DNA of 64,000 nucleotides, taken from NCBI RefSeq assembly GCF_035984655.1, contig NZ_JAXCHT010000006.1, positions 99,036 to 163,035 on the forward strand, in the 5' to 3' direction. Shown here in pieces: positions 46,401 to 53,050 of the stretch. Each line of letters opens with the position of its first letter. The stretch's first letter is position 1. The notes beneath the pieces were generated by a model. The model had not been told where the DNA came from. It was given only the letters and a program-made list of their open reading frames with translations, and made no database searches. The translations under genes and the position numbers were made by a program. Source of the DNA: Actimicrobium sp035984655. GTDB lineage: Bacteria; Pseudomonadota; Gammaproteobacteria; Burkholderiales; Burkholderiaceae_D.

Positions 46401-46939
46401 GTCGTTGTGCCGCGCAGTGGTGTACAGAGCATCGTTGCCGGCTCTGGCAGGAGTTTGCCGCGGCTTGCTGGCTGCACCGATAAACCGGCGCGCCCTTGTT
46501 GAAAGCACGGTTGATCGGCAATCGAATGGCCTTCCAGTTCAGCGCGCGTGGCAGCCATGACCGTGCCGGTGTTGCCATTGGCAATCGCCAGCGTCAGGCT
46601 TGGACGCAGCTCGGTACGCGCTGCGAGTTCCGCGATGACCTGCGCGTGCACCTGGCGGTACCGCGCCGATTGTCGCTCCGTTGCCGACAGGGCACTGGCT
46701 GTACGTGCCAGCTCAGCCGATTTTGCCAGCACCTCAACATCGGCCTGCTGGCTGTTGAGCCAGTCATTCAGATGCATTTCCTTTTCGCTTGCGGAAGCGA
46801 AGAGCGCCGTTGCCGATTTTTTCTGCACGTTGTCGAGGGCGATGTTGATGGTCGGTATGCCCAGCAGTATGCGCAGGACCACCGACGAAATCGCGAGGGC
46901 GCCAGCAATCTGCAGGAACAGGCTGTAGCGGCGTCTCAT
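43418..46939 (-). CDS. Hybrid sensor histidine kinase with two receivers and Hpt (BarA-like layout)
   Basis: 1173 residues. Order: membrane span (about 6-28), periplasmic sensor region (about 30-290), second span (about 300-322), HAMP (about 320-372), PAS/PAC (about 395-505), HisKA with phospho-His534 in NMSHEIRTPMNG, HATPase (N, G1 and G2 boxes, GGTGLGLAIV), receiver 1 (Asp827, LIDAQMPEFDGF), receiver 2 (Asp969, LMDGQMPEMDGY) and a C-terminal Hpt (His1114, AHRLCGAA). A full internal phosphorelay is therefore possible. The ATG at 46939 overlaps the stop of the upstream gene (ATGA); the frame also has a TTG at 46951. No response regulator with an output domain is adjacent. Confidence 0.92.
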   Translation of the reverse strand: MRRRYSLFLQIAGALAISSVVLRILLGIPTINIALDNVQKKSATALFASASEKEMHLNDWLNSQQADVEVLAKSAELARTASALSATERQSARYRQVHAQVIAELAARTELRPSLTLAIANGNTGTVMAATRAELEGHSIADQPCFQQGRAGLSVQPASRGKLLPEPATMLCTPLRGTTTTGTAVVIAWIVASELEHIVAHRSGLYRSDDAYLINSQGEQVTASRLAVNHGDSAWIAPDPQAVKLALSGKTGMIAGTDFSGAPALIAYRWLDRQRLALITSIEKDETVEVLRELEPSLLANGVAFQAAAILLAILVARLIVRPIHTLSEALTRFGRGDLSVRLPTNLSLELAQLAVEFNRMADAISEKENQLRANAEQLELRVQDRTKALQRQANLLDLAHDAIIVRDPNGTIRFWNYGARETYGWSGDETIGHDAHALLRTRFSVTREQFDATLLETGRWEGELTHHRRDGTPIVVASRQAVKYDEKGAPAAILEINSDISERKHAEGLLTQAKEDAEAATRAKSEFLANMSHEIRTPMNGVIGLTNLVLKTPLSPQQHEYLNLIKVSADSLLRLLNDILDFSKMEARKLELDVVDFDVRELIGDTLKSFAASANERALELIHHVSQDVPERLQGDPGRLAQIIVNLTGNALKFTKQGEVVVRVVQESRDHESAMLRFSIADSGIGIPREQQSYIFNAFAQADSSTTREYGGTGLGLAIVSQLVDLMNGTIWVDSEPGKGTTFHFTARFTLPQPRRHAVSTTRVAGGLENMPVLVVDDNRSNCLMLQDILSSWTLRPALAENGRDGLALLQEAANAGAPFRLVLIDAQMPEFDGFALAEAIKLGPLRATAIVIILSSNEISGEVARCKALGLDRILQKPIKQSELFDAISTAIIDRADANVPAREDVPGLSDQAAVPLHVLIAEDNLINQRLIIDILQERGHTFQLAATGIEALQLFDAFRFEVILMDGQMPEMDGYEATREIRAREARTGGHTRIIAVTANAMKQDRDTCLAAGMDDYMSKPIDPDQLIALIERPAAPEPREEEKSVVGLQAANDDTASVFNASTALRRVRGRRELLDELIRAFLLDLPATLGEIDRARDGRDAASLAALAHRLCGAATTLSAANVAEAAARIEQLGRSASLDECAAEIATLHHCAARLQEVMTAYTQPQF

Positions 46940-47802
46940 ATCGCGTCCCAATCAACCCGCAAATCGGCCGGTGCGGTGACCTTTGGCCGTGAGCGAAGCC
47001 CCACGCATAGCGCAATCACAGCGCCAACGAGAAGAAGTGCCGGGAGTCCCAGTTCGAGCAGTGCAAGCGCATTTCTTGTTGCTCGTGCATGTTGAACCTG
47101 GCGTGTCTTTGTCGCCGAAGTCATCTGCAGGCGCCAGTGTTCGCGCTCCTCGCCGCGGGCGCCGCTGTCAACATCGACGGTATATTTTTGCCCCTGCGCC
47201 GTGAAGTCGGTCAGCACACCGGAGGCAGGCTCGATCCATAGTTTGCCGGCGACATCGCCGCGCACGGTGACGCGCCCCGGCCCGACGCCGGGATCCTGAT
47301 CAACCCCGGTCGTCGAGAAATTGAAGACGTATGTCTCCATGCCATTGATTGTTTCGCTATGGTCAAACACGGCCAGACGAAAGCCGGGGGAGTGTGGATC
47401 CCAGTAACCGTGGGTTTTCCGCCCGGTGTGCAACGGGAACAGGAATTGTCCGGTTCGGCGAACATCGCCGTACTCGGGCAAATTCATTCTGGTAAACCGG
47501 TCCACCCCATAAACGTGCCGGCTCTCGGCGATGACATTGCCGTCGGTATCTGTCCAGCGCAGGCCAGCCTGGACAACGATGCGATCACCGGAGCTTGCCA
47601 GTGTCTGGTCAATTCGGCGAACGATCAGGTAATTGCGCGACCATTGCCCGTCGGCCACCGGACGCTGCTCCAGTTGGCCTTCGAATTCCAGTTCGCCCTG
47701 GTAGTCGCCGGGGACCCGCATCAGCAGCGGAGCAACCCAACGAACCTCTGCTGCAGCAAGCAGGCAAAGGACCAGGATCGATATCAGGTTTCGCAATTTC
47801 AC
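46936..47802 (-). CDS. DUF3068-like membrane protein coupled to the sensor kinase
   Basis: 288 residues. N-terminal hydrophobic segment (VKLRNLISILVLCLLAAAEVRW), a long beta-rich extracytoplasmic domain, and a second span near residue 250 (ALALLELGLPALLLVGAVIALCVGL). The pattern of the domain (SRHVYGVDRFTRMN, HGYWDP, ETINGMETYVFNF) resembles DUF3068/PorA-like proteins of actinobacteria; assignment is by eye. Start at GTG 47802 behind GGGGA; the frame reaches 47883 but lacks a site there. The stop overlaps the kinase start by four bases, so it may be an accessory sensor for it. Confidence 0.65.
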   Translation of the reverse strand: MKLRNLISILVLCLLAAAEVRWVAPLLMRVPGDYQGELEFEGQLEQRPVADGQWSRNYLIVRRIDQTLASSGDRIVVQAGLRWTDTDGNVIAESRHVYGVDRFTRMNLPEYGDVRRTGQFLFPLHTGRKTHGYWDPHSPGFRLAVFDHSETINGMETYVFNFSTTGVDQDPGVGPGRVTVRGDVAGKLWIEPASGVLTDFTAQGQKYTVDVDSGARGEEREHWRLQMTSATKTRQVQHARATRNALALLELGLPALLLVGAVIALCVGLRSRPKVTAPADLRVDWDAI

Positions 47803-48168
47803 CGCGCCATCCCCTTTCCGGACAGACGGAAATTCGAACAAGCCAGGTTTCCGGCAACTGATACGTATTACCAACCAGAGCACTTTCGCCCTGAGCAGAA
47901 AGCGGGTGAGGGCAACCGGGCCTGCCAGGCTGCACCTTGGTGAAGTATATAAGTTAACTAATGGTAAGCGTTATCGGCGAAGGGAAACTTTTGGATTATT
48001 TAACGGACCTTGATGGCGCAGGTCAGCGGGCAGTTGAAGAACGATGGAGAATCGACGAAAAGCAGCGTAACGGCGGCTATACCGGGCATGGCTGTGTTAC
48101 CATCGGCGGCTTCAAAATGTCGGTCGGCGAGCAGGCGAAAACCTCTCCAGCACCCGGCAGAATGCAAT
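47803..48168. other. Gene-free region upstream of the DUF3068-like gene
   Basis: No convincing coding frame. An AT-richer stretch at about 47945-48005 (TATATAAGTTAACTAATGG) may hold the minus-strand promoter for the DUF3068-kinase pair. A 98-codon plus-strand frame (47961-48257) lacks family features and runs into the tRNA-like segment, so it is not called. Confidence 0.4.
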
Positions 48169-48208
48169 GCCCGAGTGACGAAACAGGTAGACGTAAGAGA
48201 CTTAAAAA
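48169..48208 (+). pseudogene. Decayed 5' half of a tRNA-Leu(UAA)-like gene
   Basis: Starts GCCCGAGTG and ends GACTTAAAA, matching the first 40 nt of the intact tRNA-Leu at 48404 with about seven differences, up to and including the UAA anticodon loop. The variable arm, T arm and 3' acceptor strand are absent downstream. Its last part forms a short AGACTT/AAGTCT hairpin (48198-48224) followed by TTTT. Confidence 0.7.
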
Positions 48209-48403
48209 CTCCTTTGTCAAGTCTTTTTCTCATCGGGGAAGTCGGCGCAGAGCCTGAAATGGCGCGGGTTTCCCGGGCTTTAGTGCAAATGGCACCAACA
48301 GCCCTCTGGCTGCTAGGTGTCATGTAGGAACCAGTAGAGAAGTACAGTTGAAACAAGCCTAGCGTAGCTAGGCGCAACATCGGTTCGGCAACGAATCAGT
48401 CTA
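48209..48403 (+). other. Structured spacer between tRNA-like fragment and tRNA-Leu
   Basis: No gene. It contains hairpins: GGCACC...GGTGTC around AGCC-CTCT-GGCT at about 48291-48321, and GCCTAGC-GTA-GCTAGGC at about 48357-48373. It does not show the group I intron core elements found in the next gene. It may be the leader of the tRNA-Leu transcript. Confidence 0.5.
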
Positions 48404-48722
48404 GCCCGAGTGGTGAAATCGGTAGACACAAGGGACTTAAAGTAATTTGAGCCCTCCAGGGGAAACCCAGGAGGTGAAACCCGTCAAATTCGGCGAAAGC
48501 CCTGGATGCTGCAAGAATCCGAGCCAACACCGAGCCAAGCCTCGATCCGAAAGGTTCGATGGAAGGTGTAGAGAGCAGACGGCGGGCACCTACGGTCGCA
48601 AGACTATGGTGAAGGCGTGCTCCAGACCACGAACAGCGTTTACGCTGGCGGCGAAAGTCGAAGTGGTAAGAAAATCCCTCGACCTTACGGTCGTGCCGGT
48701 TCAATTCCGGCCTCGGGCACCA
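48404..48722 (+). tRNA. tRNA-Leu (UAA) interrupted by a group I intron
   Basis: 5' exon 48404-48438 (GCCCGAG acceptor strand, D arm, 5' anticodon stem ending GGGACTT), intron 48439-48670, and 3' exon 48671-48722 (AAAATCCC, variable arm CGACC-TTAC-GGTCG, T arm GCCGG-TTCAATT-CCGGC, acceptor CTCGGGC, A, CCA). Joining the exons gives loop CTTAAAA with anticodon UAA, read as leucine TTA/TTG. The intron interrupts between U34 and A35, the position known from cyanobacterial and plastid tRNA-Leu introns. The 3' end is eight bases from the stop of the convergent deacetylase gene. Confidence 0.93.
48439..48670 (+). ncRNA. Group I intron (IC3-like) in tRNA-Leu
   Basis: 232 nt, no reading frame. P1: the exon GGGACUU pairs with intron GAGCCC (48449-48454), giving the U-G wobble at the 5' splice site. 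The conserved core is visible: GAGCCAA-type elements near 48516-48535, GGTGTAGAGAGCAGACGG at 48565-48582 (R element) and AAGACTATGGTGAAGGCGTG with TGCTCC (S element, about 48600-48622). P7 is formed by AGCA (48574-48577) and TGCT (48618-48621). The last intron base is G (48670), as required. The start AAAGTAATTTGAGCC is close to that of cyanobacterial tRNA-Leu introns. Confidence 0.9.
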
Positions 48723-48730
48723 GCCATTGT

Positions 48731-49633
48731 TCAAGTCGTCGCAAGCTGTTCCGGCAACGACTGATCCGCCTTACGCGCAAGCTCCTCGCTAAAGACGTGA
48801 TCGACCCGATCCCAACGAAAGTCCTGCGTCAGACGGCGCAGGCGTGATTCCGTGCGCGACAGGTTGACGTAATGCCGGAACCTGGTTTTCAGGCCGACGC
48901 CGTCGATACGTGGCTGGTCCGGATCCACTTCCCACGGATGCATGTAGAAGATCGCCGGACGGGCATCGTCATGGTTGACCTTGTCGATGGCCATTTTCGA
49001 TACGGAGTAGGGCAGAAACCGGAAATAGCCGCCGCCGCCGGCCGGGAAATTGCGGCCAAGAGTACGCACGGTTGTGATGGGAATTTCCAGCAATCCCTCG
49101 CGCGACTGATAGGGGAAGCGCGGCGCATCCGGCATGCCGTAGTGATCGTGGCGGACCGGGTAAACGCTTGAACTGTACTGGTATCCGGCGGCGAGGATGG
49201 CATCGAATGCCCATGGGTTCGAGTCGCCAATTGAAAAACTCGGCGCCCGATAGCCGCGCACCAGTTCCCCGGACAAATCCTCCAGAATCGCTTTTGCGCG
49301 TTGAATATCCTCGACAAATTCGTCGGCGGTCTGGTCTGTGGCGCGCAAGTGCCCGTAGCCGTGGCTGGCCAGTTCATGGCCCTGCGCGACGATGCGCTTG
49401 ACCATGTCCGGATAGCGCTCGGCGATCCAGCCAAGGACGAAGAACGTCGCGCGGTTGCCGCTTTCGGAAAAAACCCGCAGCAACAGATCTACATTGGCTT
49501 CCACCCGGCAGGAGATGTCCTCCCAGTCGGCACGGTCAATATGTGGCGCCATGGCGGAAACCTGGAAATAGTCCTCAACGTCCACGGTCATCGCGTTGAC
49601 GATCGGGCGTACAGAAATGGGCTCTGAATTCAA
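48731..49633 (-). CDS. XrtA/PEP-CTERM locus polysaccharide deacetylase (NodB fold, DUF3473)
   Basis: 300 residues. NodB motifs: TVDVEDYFQ (catalytic/metal Asp), SHGYGH (metal His pair), RGYRAPSFSIG, and a C-terminal MHPWEVDPDQPR. This sequence pattern with a C-terminal DUF3473 extension is the deacetylase subfamily of exosortase-associated exopolysaccharide loci (TIGR03006, as remembered). Probably deacetylates N-acetylated sugars of the exported polymer. It is divergent from the export genes and shares their 254-bp promoter region. No signal peptide is visible. Confidence 0.93.
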   Translation of the reverse strand: MNSEPISVRPIVNAMTVDVEDYFQVSAMAPHIDRADWEDISCRVEANVDLLLRVFSESGNRATFFVLGWIAERYPDMVKRIVAQGHELASHGYGHLRATDQTADEFVEDIQRAKAILEDLSGELVRGYRAPSFSIGDSNPWAFDAILAAGYQYSSSVYPVRHDHYGMPDAPRFPYQSREGLLEIPITTVRTLGRNFPAGGGGYFRFLPYSVSKMAIDKVNHDDARPAIFYMHPWEVDPDQPRIDGVGLKTRFRHYVNLSRTESRLRRLTQDFRWDRVDHVFSEELARKADQSLPEQLATT

Positions 49634-49887
49634 TTTACGTTTTCCTTGGTGGGCGGTTGCGCTGGCGACATGCTTTCAGAACGGGGCGTCGACCCCGATT
49701 TTACTTCTACGGAGACTGCCGAAGGTCAATTCACGCTGCATTGATGTGGCAACAGAGACTCACTTAACGGGGCAAGGATATCCTTTCGGAAGTTTTGGTG
49801 TCATGATCACATCCGTTGGTTTTATCACAAAAGCAGGTTGGTTTTTCCGCTCCGTAAAGCCGGGCATTCATTCAGAAAGCATAAAGC
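49634..49887. promoter_or_regulatory. Divergent promoter region of the exopolysaccharide locus
   Basis: 254 bp between the deacetylase and export lipoprotein starts. It holds no gene. It contains GGGGTCGA/TCGACCCC-like halves around 49684-49697 (GGGCGTCGACCCC). No consensus sigma-70 or sigma-54 promoter could be fixed by eye on either strand. Confidence 0.4.
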
Positions 49888-50499
49888 ATGTCGCGATCAT
49901 TCTTCCTGCGGGTTCTTGGTTTGCTGATCATCGTGGCGTTTGCCGCCACTGGTTGTGCATCGTTTCCACCGGCGCCAGTCTCGGCCGCTTCAGCCGACTA
50001 CGATTACCTCATCGGGCCGGGCGATACGCTGAACATCGTGGTCTGGCGCAATCCCGAATTGTCGATGGCGGTTCCGGTTCGTCCTGACGGCAAAATCAGC
50101 GCGCCGCTGGTGGAAGACCTTTCTGCCATCGGCAAGAGCGCGACCACCGTTGCCCGTGATATTGAAGTTGCGTTGACCAAGTACATTCGCGATCCGGTCG
50201 TCACCGTGGTCGTCACCAATTTTGTCGGTCCATACAGCGAACAGATCCGCGTGGTTGGCGAGGCGGCGAAACCACAGGTCCTTCCTTACCGCCAGAAAAT
50301 GACTTTGCTGGATGTCATGATTGCCGTCGGCGGGATTACCGATTTTGCCAATGGCAACAGGGCGACCATCCTGCGGACAACTGACGGGAACAAGCAATAC
50401 AGTGTGCGCATCAGTGATCTCATCAAGCGCGGTGACTATTCCGCCAATGTCGAGATGCGCCCGGGCGACGTTCTCATCATTCCGCAAAGCTGGTTCTGA
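49888..50499 (+). CDS. XrtA-associated polysaccharide export lipoprotein (Wza/EpsE type)
   Basis: 203 residues: lipoprotein signal peptide with lipobox AATGC (Cys at about 23), then a polysaccharide export (PES/Poly_export) domain (YLIGPGDTLNIVVWRNPELS) and SLBB domain (VVGEAAKPQVLPYRQKMTLLDVMIAVGG). It is short relative to E. coli Wza (379), as usual for the PEP-CTERM subfamily (TIGR03027). Forms the outer-membrane channel for the polymer. Confidence 0.94.
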   Translation: MSRSFFLRVLGLLIIVAFAATGCASFPPAPVSAASADYDYLIGPGDTLNIVVWRNPELSMAVPVRPDGKISAPLVEDLSAIGKSATTVARDIEVALTKYIRDPVVTVVVTNFVGPYSEQIRVVGEAAKPQVLPYRQKMTLLDVMIAVGGITDFANGNRATILRTTDGNKQYSVRISDLIKRGDYSANVEMRPGDVLIIPQSWF

Positions 50500-50575
50500 T
50501 CTTCGTGCTTGTCGGCGACGGCCATTTGCAATTTAACGACGCCTGACGTGGCTCAACCCAGCGAAACCTGAATCG

Positions 50576-52153
50576 ATGGACAAAATAATTTTCGACGCTT
50601 TGCAGCATCTGCGAGCAATGTGGCGGTATCGCTGGCTCGGCCTTTTTGCTGCCTGGGCGATCGCACTGATCGGCGCCGTGGTCGTCCTGGCGATTCCGAA
50701 GAAGTACGAAGCGTCGGCGCGCATCTACGTCAACACGGATTCCATTTTAAAACCCCTGATGGTCGGCATGACCGTACAGCCAGACAACAGCCAGCGTGTC
50801 GCTCTGCTGAGTCGTTTGCTGATCAGTCGCCCGAATGTCGATCAATTGATCCAGGAAACCGGATTGAGCGAAAAGGCGAAAACACCCGAGCAGCGCGAGC
50901 GCCTGATTGACGATGTCATCCAGACGCTCGAGATCCAGAATTCCGGTGAGCGGGATAACGTGTTTGTGGTCAAGTTCCGTGACACCGTGCCGATGCGCGC
51001 AAAGCACATGGTCGAGCTGCTGGTTGCCAAGTTCATTGAGTCGAGCAAGGGTGGACGGAGTAACGATACCGACGCCGCGAAGCAATTTCTCGACGAGCAG
51101 GCCAGTGTCTACGAAAAAAAGCTGCTCGAAGCGGAAGCACGGTTAAAGGAATTCAAGCTGCATAACATGGCCAACGCGCCAGGTAACCTTTCCGGCGATG
51201 GCAAGGACTACTTCGCCCAGATGGCAAACATCGGGGAGCAACTGAATCAGGCCCAACTGCAGTTGCGCGAGGCGGAGAATTCGCGCGATGCCTATCGCCG
51301 CAGTCTATCGTCCGAGAGTGAAACCGGCACGCCCGCGGCCCGCCTGACGCCGGCCGGCGAGACCATCGCGGAAATCGATGCGCGCACCGATGCGATGAAG
51401 CGCAATCTTGACGCGCTGTTGCAGCGCTACACCGAAAGTCACCCGGACGTCGCAGGAACCCGCCGTGTTATTCGCGAGCTTGAGCAGCAGCGCAGCCAGC
51501 TCGCGGCGGAATACCGGAAGGAGGGCATTCCGCTGGTTCCTCAGGGAATCAACACGGGTCCCCGTGCTTCTGAGCAAATCAAGGTTTCGCTTGCCCAGGC
51601 GGAGGCCTCGGTTGCTTCGCTGCGGGCGCGCGTGGGCGAATATTCGGCCCGCTTAACCCAGCTGCGTGAAATGGCGCGCAGGGTCCCCGAATTCGAAGCA
51701 GAACTTGCGCAACTCAACCGTGACTATGATGTGAACAAGAAGAACTACGAAAATCTGATATCGCGCCGTGAGTCGGCCAACATTGCCGGAGACATGCAAT
51801 CTGTCGCCGGCGTCGGGGATTTTCGGTTGATCGATCCGCCACGGGTCTCGCCCTCGACAAAATCGCCGTCGCGTGTGTTGATGTTGCTGGCATCACTGGT
51901 GCTGGCTGCGGGCGCGGGAATCGGTTTGACGTTTCTTCTGAAGGAAGTCCGGGCGCGTTTTTACGATTCTCTGCAGTTGCGCCAGGCTACCGATTTGCCA
52001 TTGCTGGGTGTGATATCAGTCGTTCCCAACGAGAATTCCGCTCGTGAAACGAAACGCGGGACACGTCGATTTACCCAAACTGCTGTTGCGTTGATGGGTG
52101 TCTATTTCGCCGTCGTATTTGCCGGTTTAATGCTGACCAAGACGGCTACGTAA
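50576..52153 (+). CDS. XrtA-associated chain-length determinant (Wzz/BexC type)
   Basis: 525 residues. Wzz domain with an N-terminal span at about 22-41 (WLGLFAAWAIALIGAVVVLAIP), long coiled-coil periplasmic part (about 165-400), tail FEAELAQLNRDYDVNKKNYENLISRRESA (GNVR-like region), a span near 434-455, and a further C-terminal span at about 503-520. Matches the exosortase-locus family (TIGR03007). Works with the cytoplasmic kinase encoded next to it. Confidence 0.93.
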   Translation: MDKIIFDALQHLRAMWRYRWLGLFAAWAIALIGAVVVLAIPKKYEASARIYVNTDSILKPLMVGMTVQPDNSQRVALLSRLLISRPNVDQLIQETGLSEKAKTPEQRERLIDDVIQTLEIQNSGERDNVFVVKFRDTVPMRAKHMVELLVAKFIESSKGGRSNDTDAAKQFLDEQASVYEKKLLEAEARLKEFKLHNMANAPGNLSGDGKDYFAQMANIGEQLNQAQLQLREAENSRDAYRRSLSSESETGTPAARLTPAGETIAEIDARTDAMKRNLDALLQRYTESHPDVAGTRRVIRELEQQRSQLAAEYRKEGIPLVPQGINTGPRASEQIKVSLAQAEASVASLRARVGEYSARLTQLREMARRVPEFEAELAQLNRDYDVNKKNYENLISRRESANIAGDMQSVAGVGDFRLIDPPRVSPSTKSPSRVLMLLASLVLAAGAGIGLTFLLKEVRARFYDSLQLRQATDLPLLGVISVVPNENSARETKRGTRRFTQTAVALMGVYFAVVFAGLMLTKTAT

Positions 52154-52165
52154 AAAGGGAACCCC

Positions 52166-53050
52166 ATGAACCTCATCGAGAAAGCCGCCCAGCATCTGGA
52201 GGGATTGCCCAAGACGGACTCAGCGCCGGTGCCATCCACGTCGACTCCATCAACGCCGGATTTGTTGACTGTCTGGCCGTCTGCCGCGCAAGCGGGCGTC
52301 GTGACGTCGGAGGCCCCTGCATCGATCCAGGTCGAGATTGATCTCCAGAAGTTGTCCAGCGCCGGGTTCGTCATGCCCGATGCGCCGCGTTCAATGATCG
52401 CTGAAGAATTCAGGGTTCTCAAGCGCCCGCTTCTTGCGAATGTTGCGGGTCGTCCCGGTGCCCCGATTCGACATCCGAACCTGATCATGGTCACGAGCGC
52501 AATGCCGAAAGAAGGCAAAAGTTTTACCGCGCTGAACCTGGCGATGAGCATTGCTATGGAGCTCGAGCGCACCGTCCTGCTGGTGGATGCCGATGTCGCG
52601 CAACCCTCCTTGCCGACCTTGCTGGGTTTGGCCCCGCGCAAAGGCTTGCTGGATGTGCTGGAAGACAAATCCTTGCCATTGAGCGAAGTGTTATTGCGCA
52701 CAAATGTCGACAAACTGAATCTCTTGATGGCTGGCACGCCACAGGCTCGGGCGACCGAACTGCTGGCGAGCCAGGCGATGGCGTCGTTGCTGGAGGAAAT
52801 GGCAGAGCGGTACCCGGATCGGATCGTTATCTTTGATTCACCGCCATTGCTGGTGACTACCGAGGCGCGTGCTTTGGCAACACAAATGGGGCAAATCGTC
52901 TTCGTCGTCCGCGCCGAACATACGCTGCAAAGCGCGGTCAAGGAAGCACTTGGCACGATCGCAGCATGCCCTGTCAAGTACATGGTGCTGAATCAATCGC
53001 GCAGTCTTGGTCAGACGGCTTATGGCTATGGTTATGGTTATGACCGCTAG
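52166..53050 (+). CDS. XrtA-associated tyrosine autokinase (BY-kinase)
   Basis: 294 residues. P-loop region SAMPKEGKSFTALNLA (Walker A at about 114-122), Walker A' VLLVDADVAQPS, and Walker B VIFDSPPLLV. The C-terminus is a Tyr/Gly tail (AYGYGYGYDR) for autophosphorylation. BY-kinases control polymer length through the Wzz partner, here the preceding gene. A variable N-terminal 60 residues is Pro/Ser/Thr-rich. The tail overlaps the next gene's start. Confidence 0.94.
   Translation: MNLIEKAAQHLEGLPKTDSAPVPSTSTPSTPDLLTVWPSAAQAGVVTSEAPASIQVEIDLQKLSSAGFVMPDAPRSMIAEEFRVLKRPLLANVAGRPGAPIRHPNLIMVTSAMPKEGKSFTALNLAMSIAMELERTVLLVDADVAQPSLPTLLGLAPRKGLLDVLEDKSLPLSEVLLRTNVDKLNLLMAGTPQARATELLASQAMASLLEEMAERYPDRIVIFDSPPLLVTTEARALATQMGQIVFVVRAEHTLQSAVKEALGTIAACPVKYMVLNQSRSLGQTAYGYGYGYDR

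Noticed and set aside
47961..48257. 98-codon plus-strand frame upstream of tRNA-Leu
   Set aside because: No ribosome binding site or family features, and its end runs through the tRNA-like fragment.
48000..48380. 126-codon minus-strand frame
   Set aside because: Lies antisense to the tRNA-like fragment and hairpin spacer; composition is unremarkable and no motif is present.
48209..48403. A second group I intron after the tRNA-like fragment
   Set aside because: The conserved P/Q/R/S core elements and a 3' exon are missing.
48396..48734. 112-codon minus-strand frame over tRNA-Leu
   Set aside because: It is the complement of the tRNA exons and intron; the text CPRPELNRHDR is the usual translation of a tRNA antisense strand.
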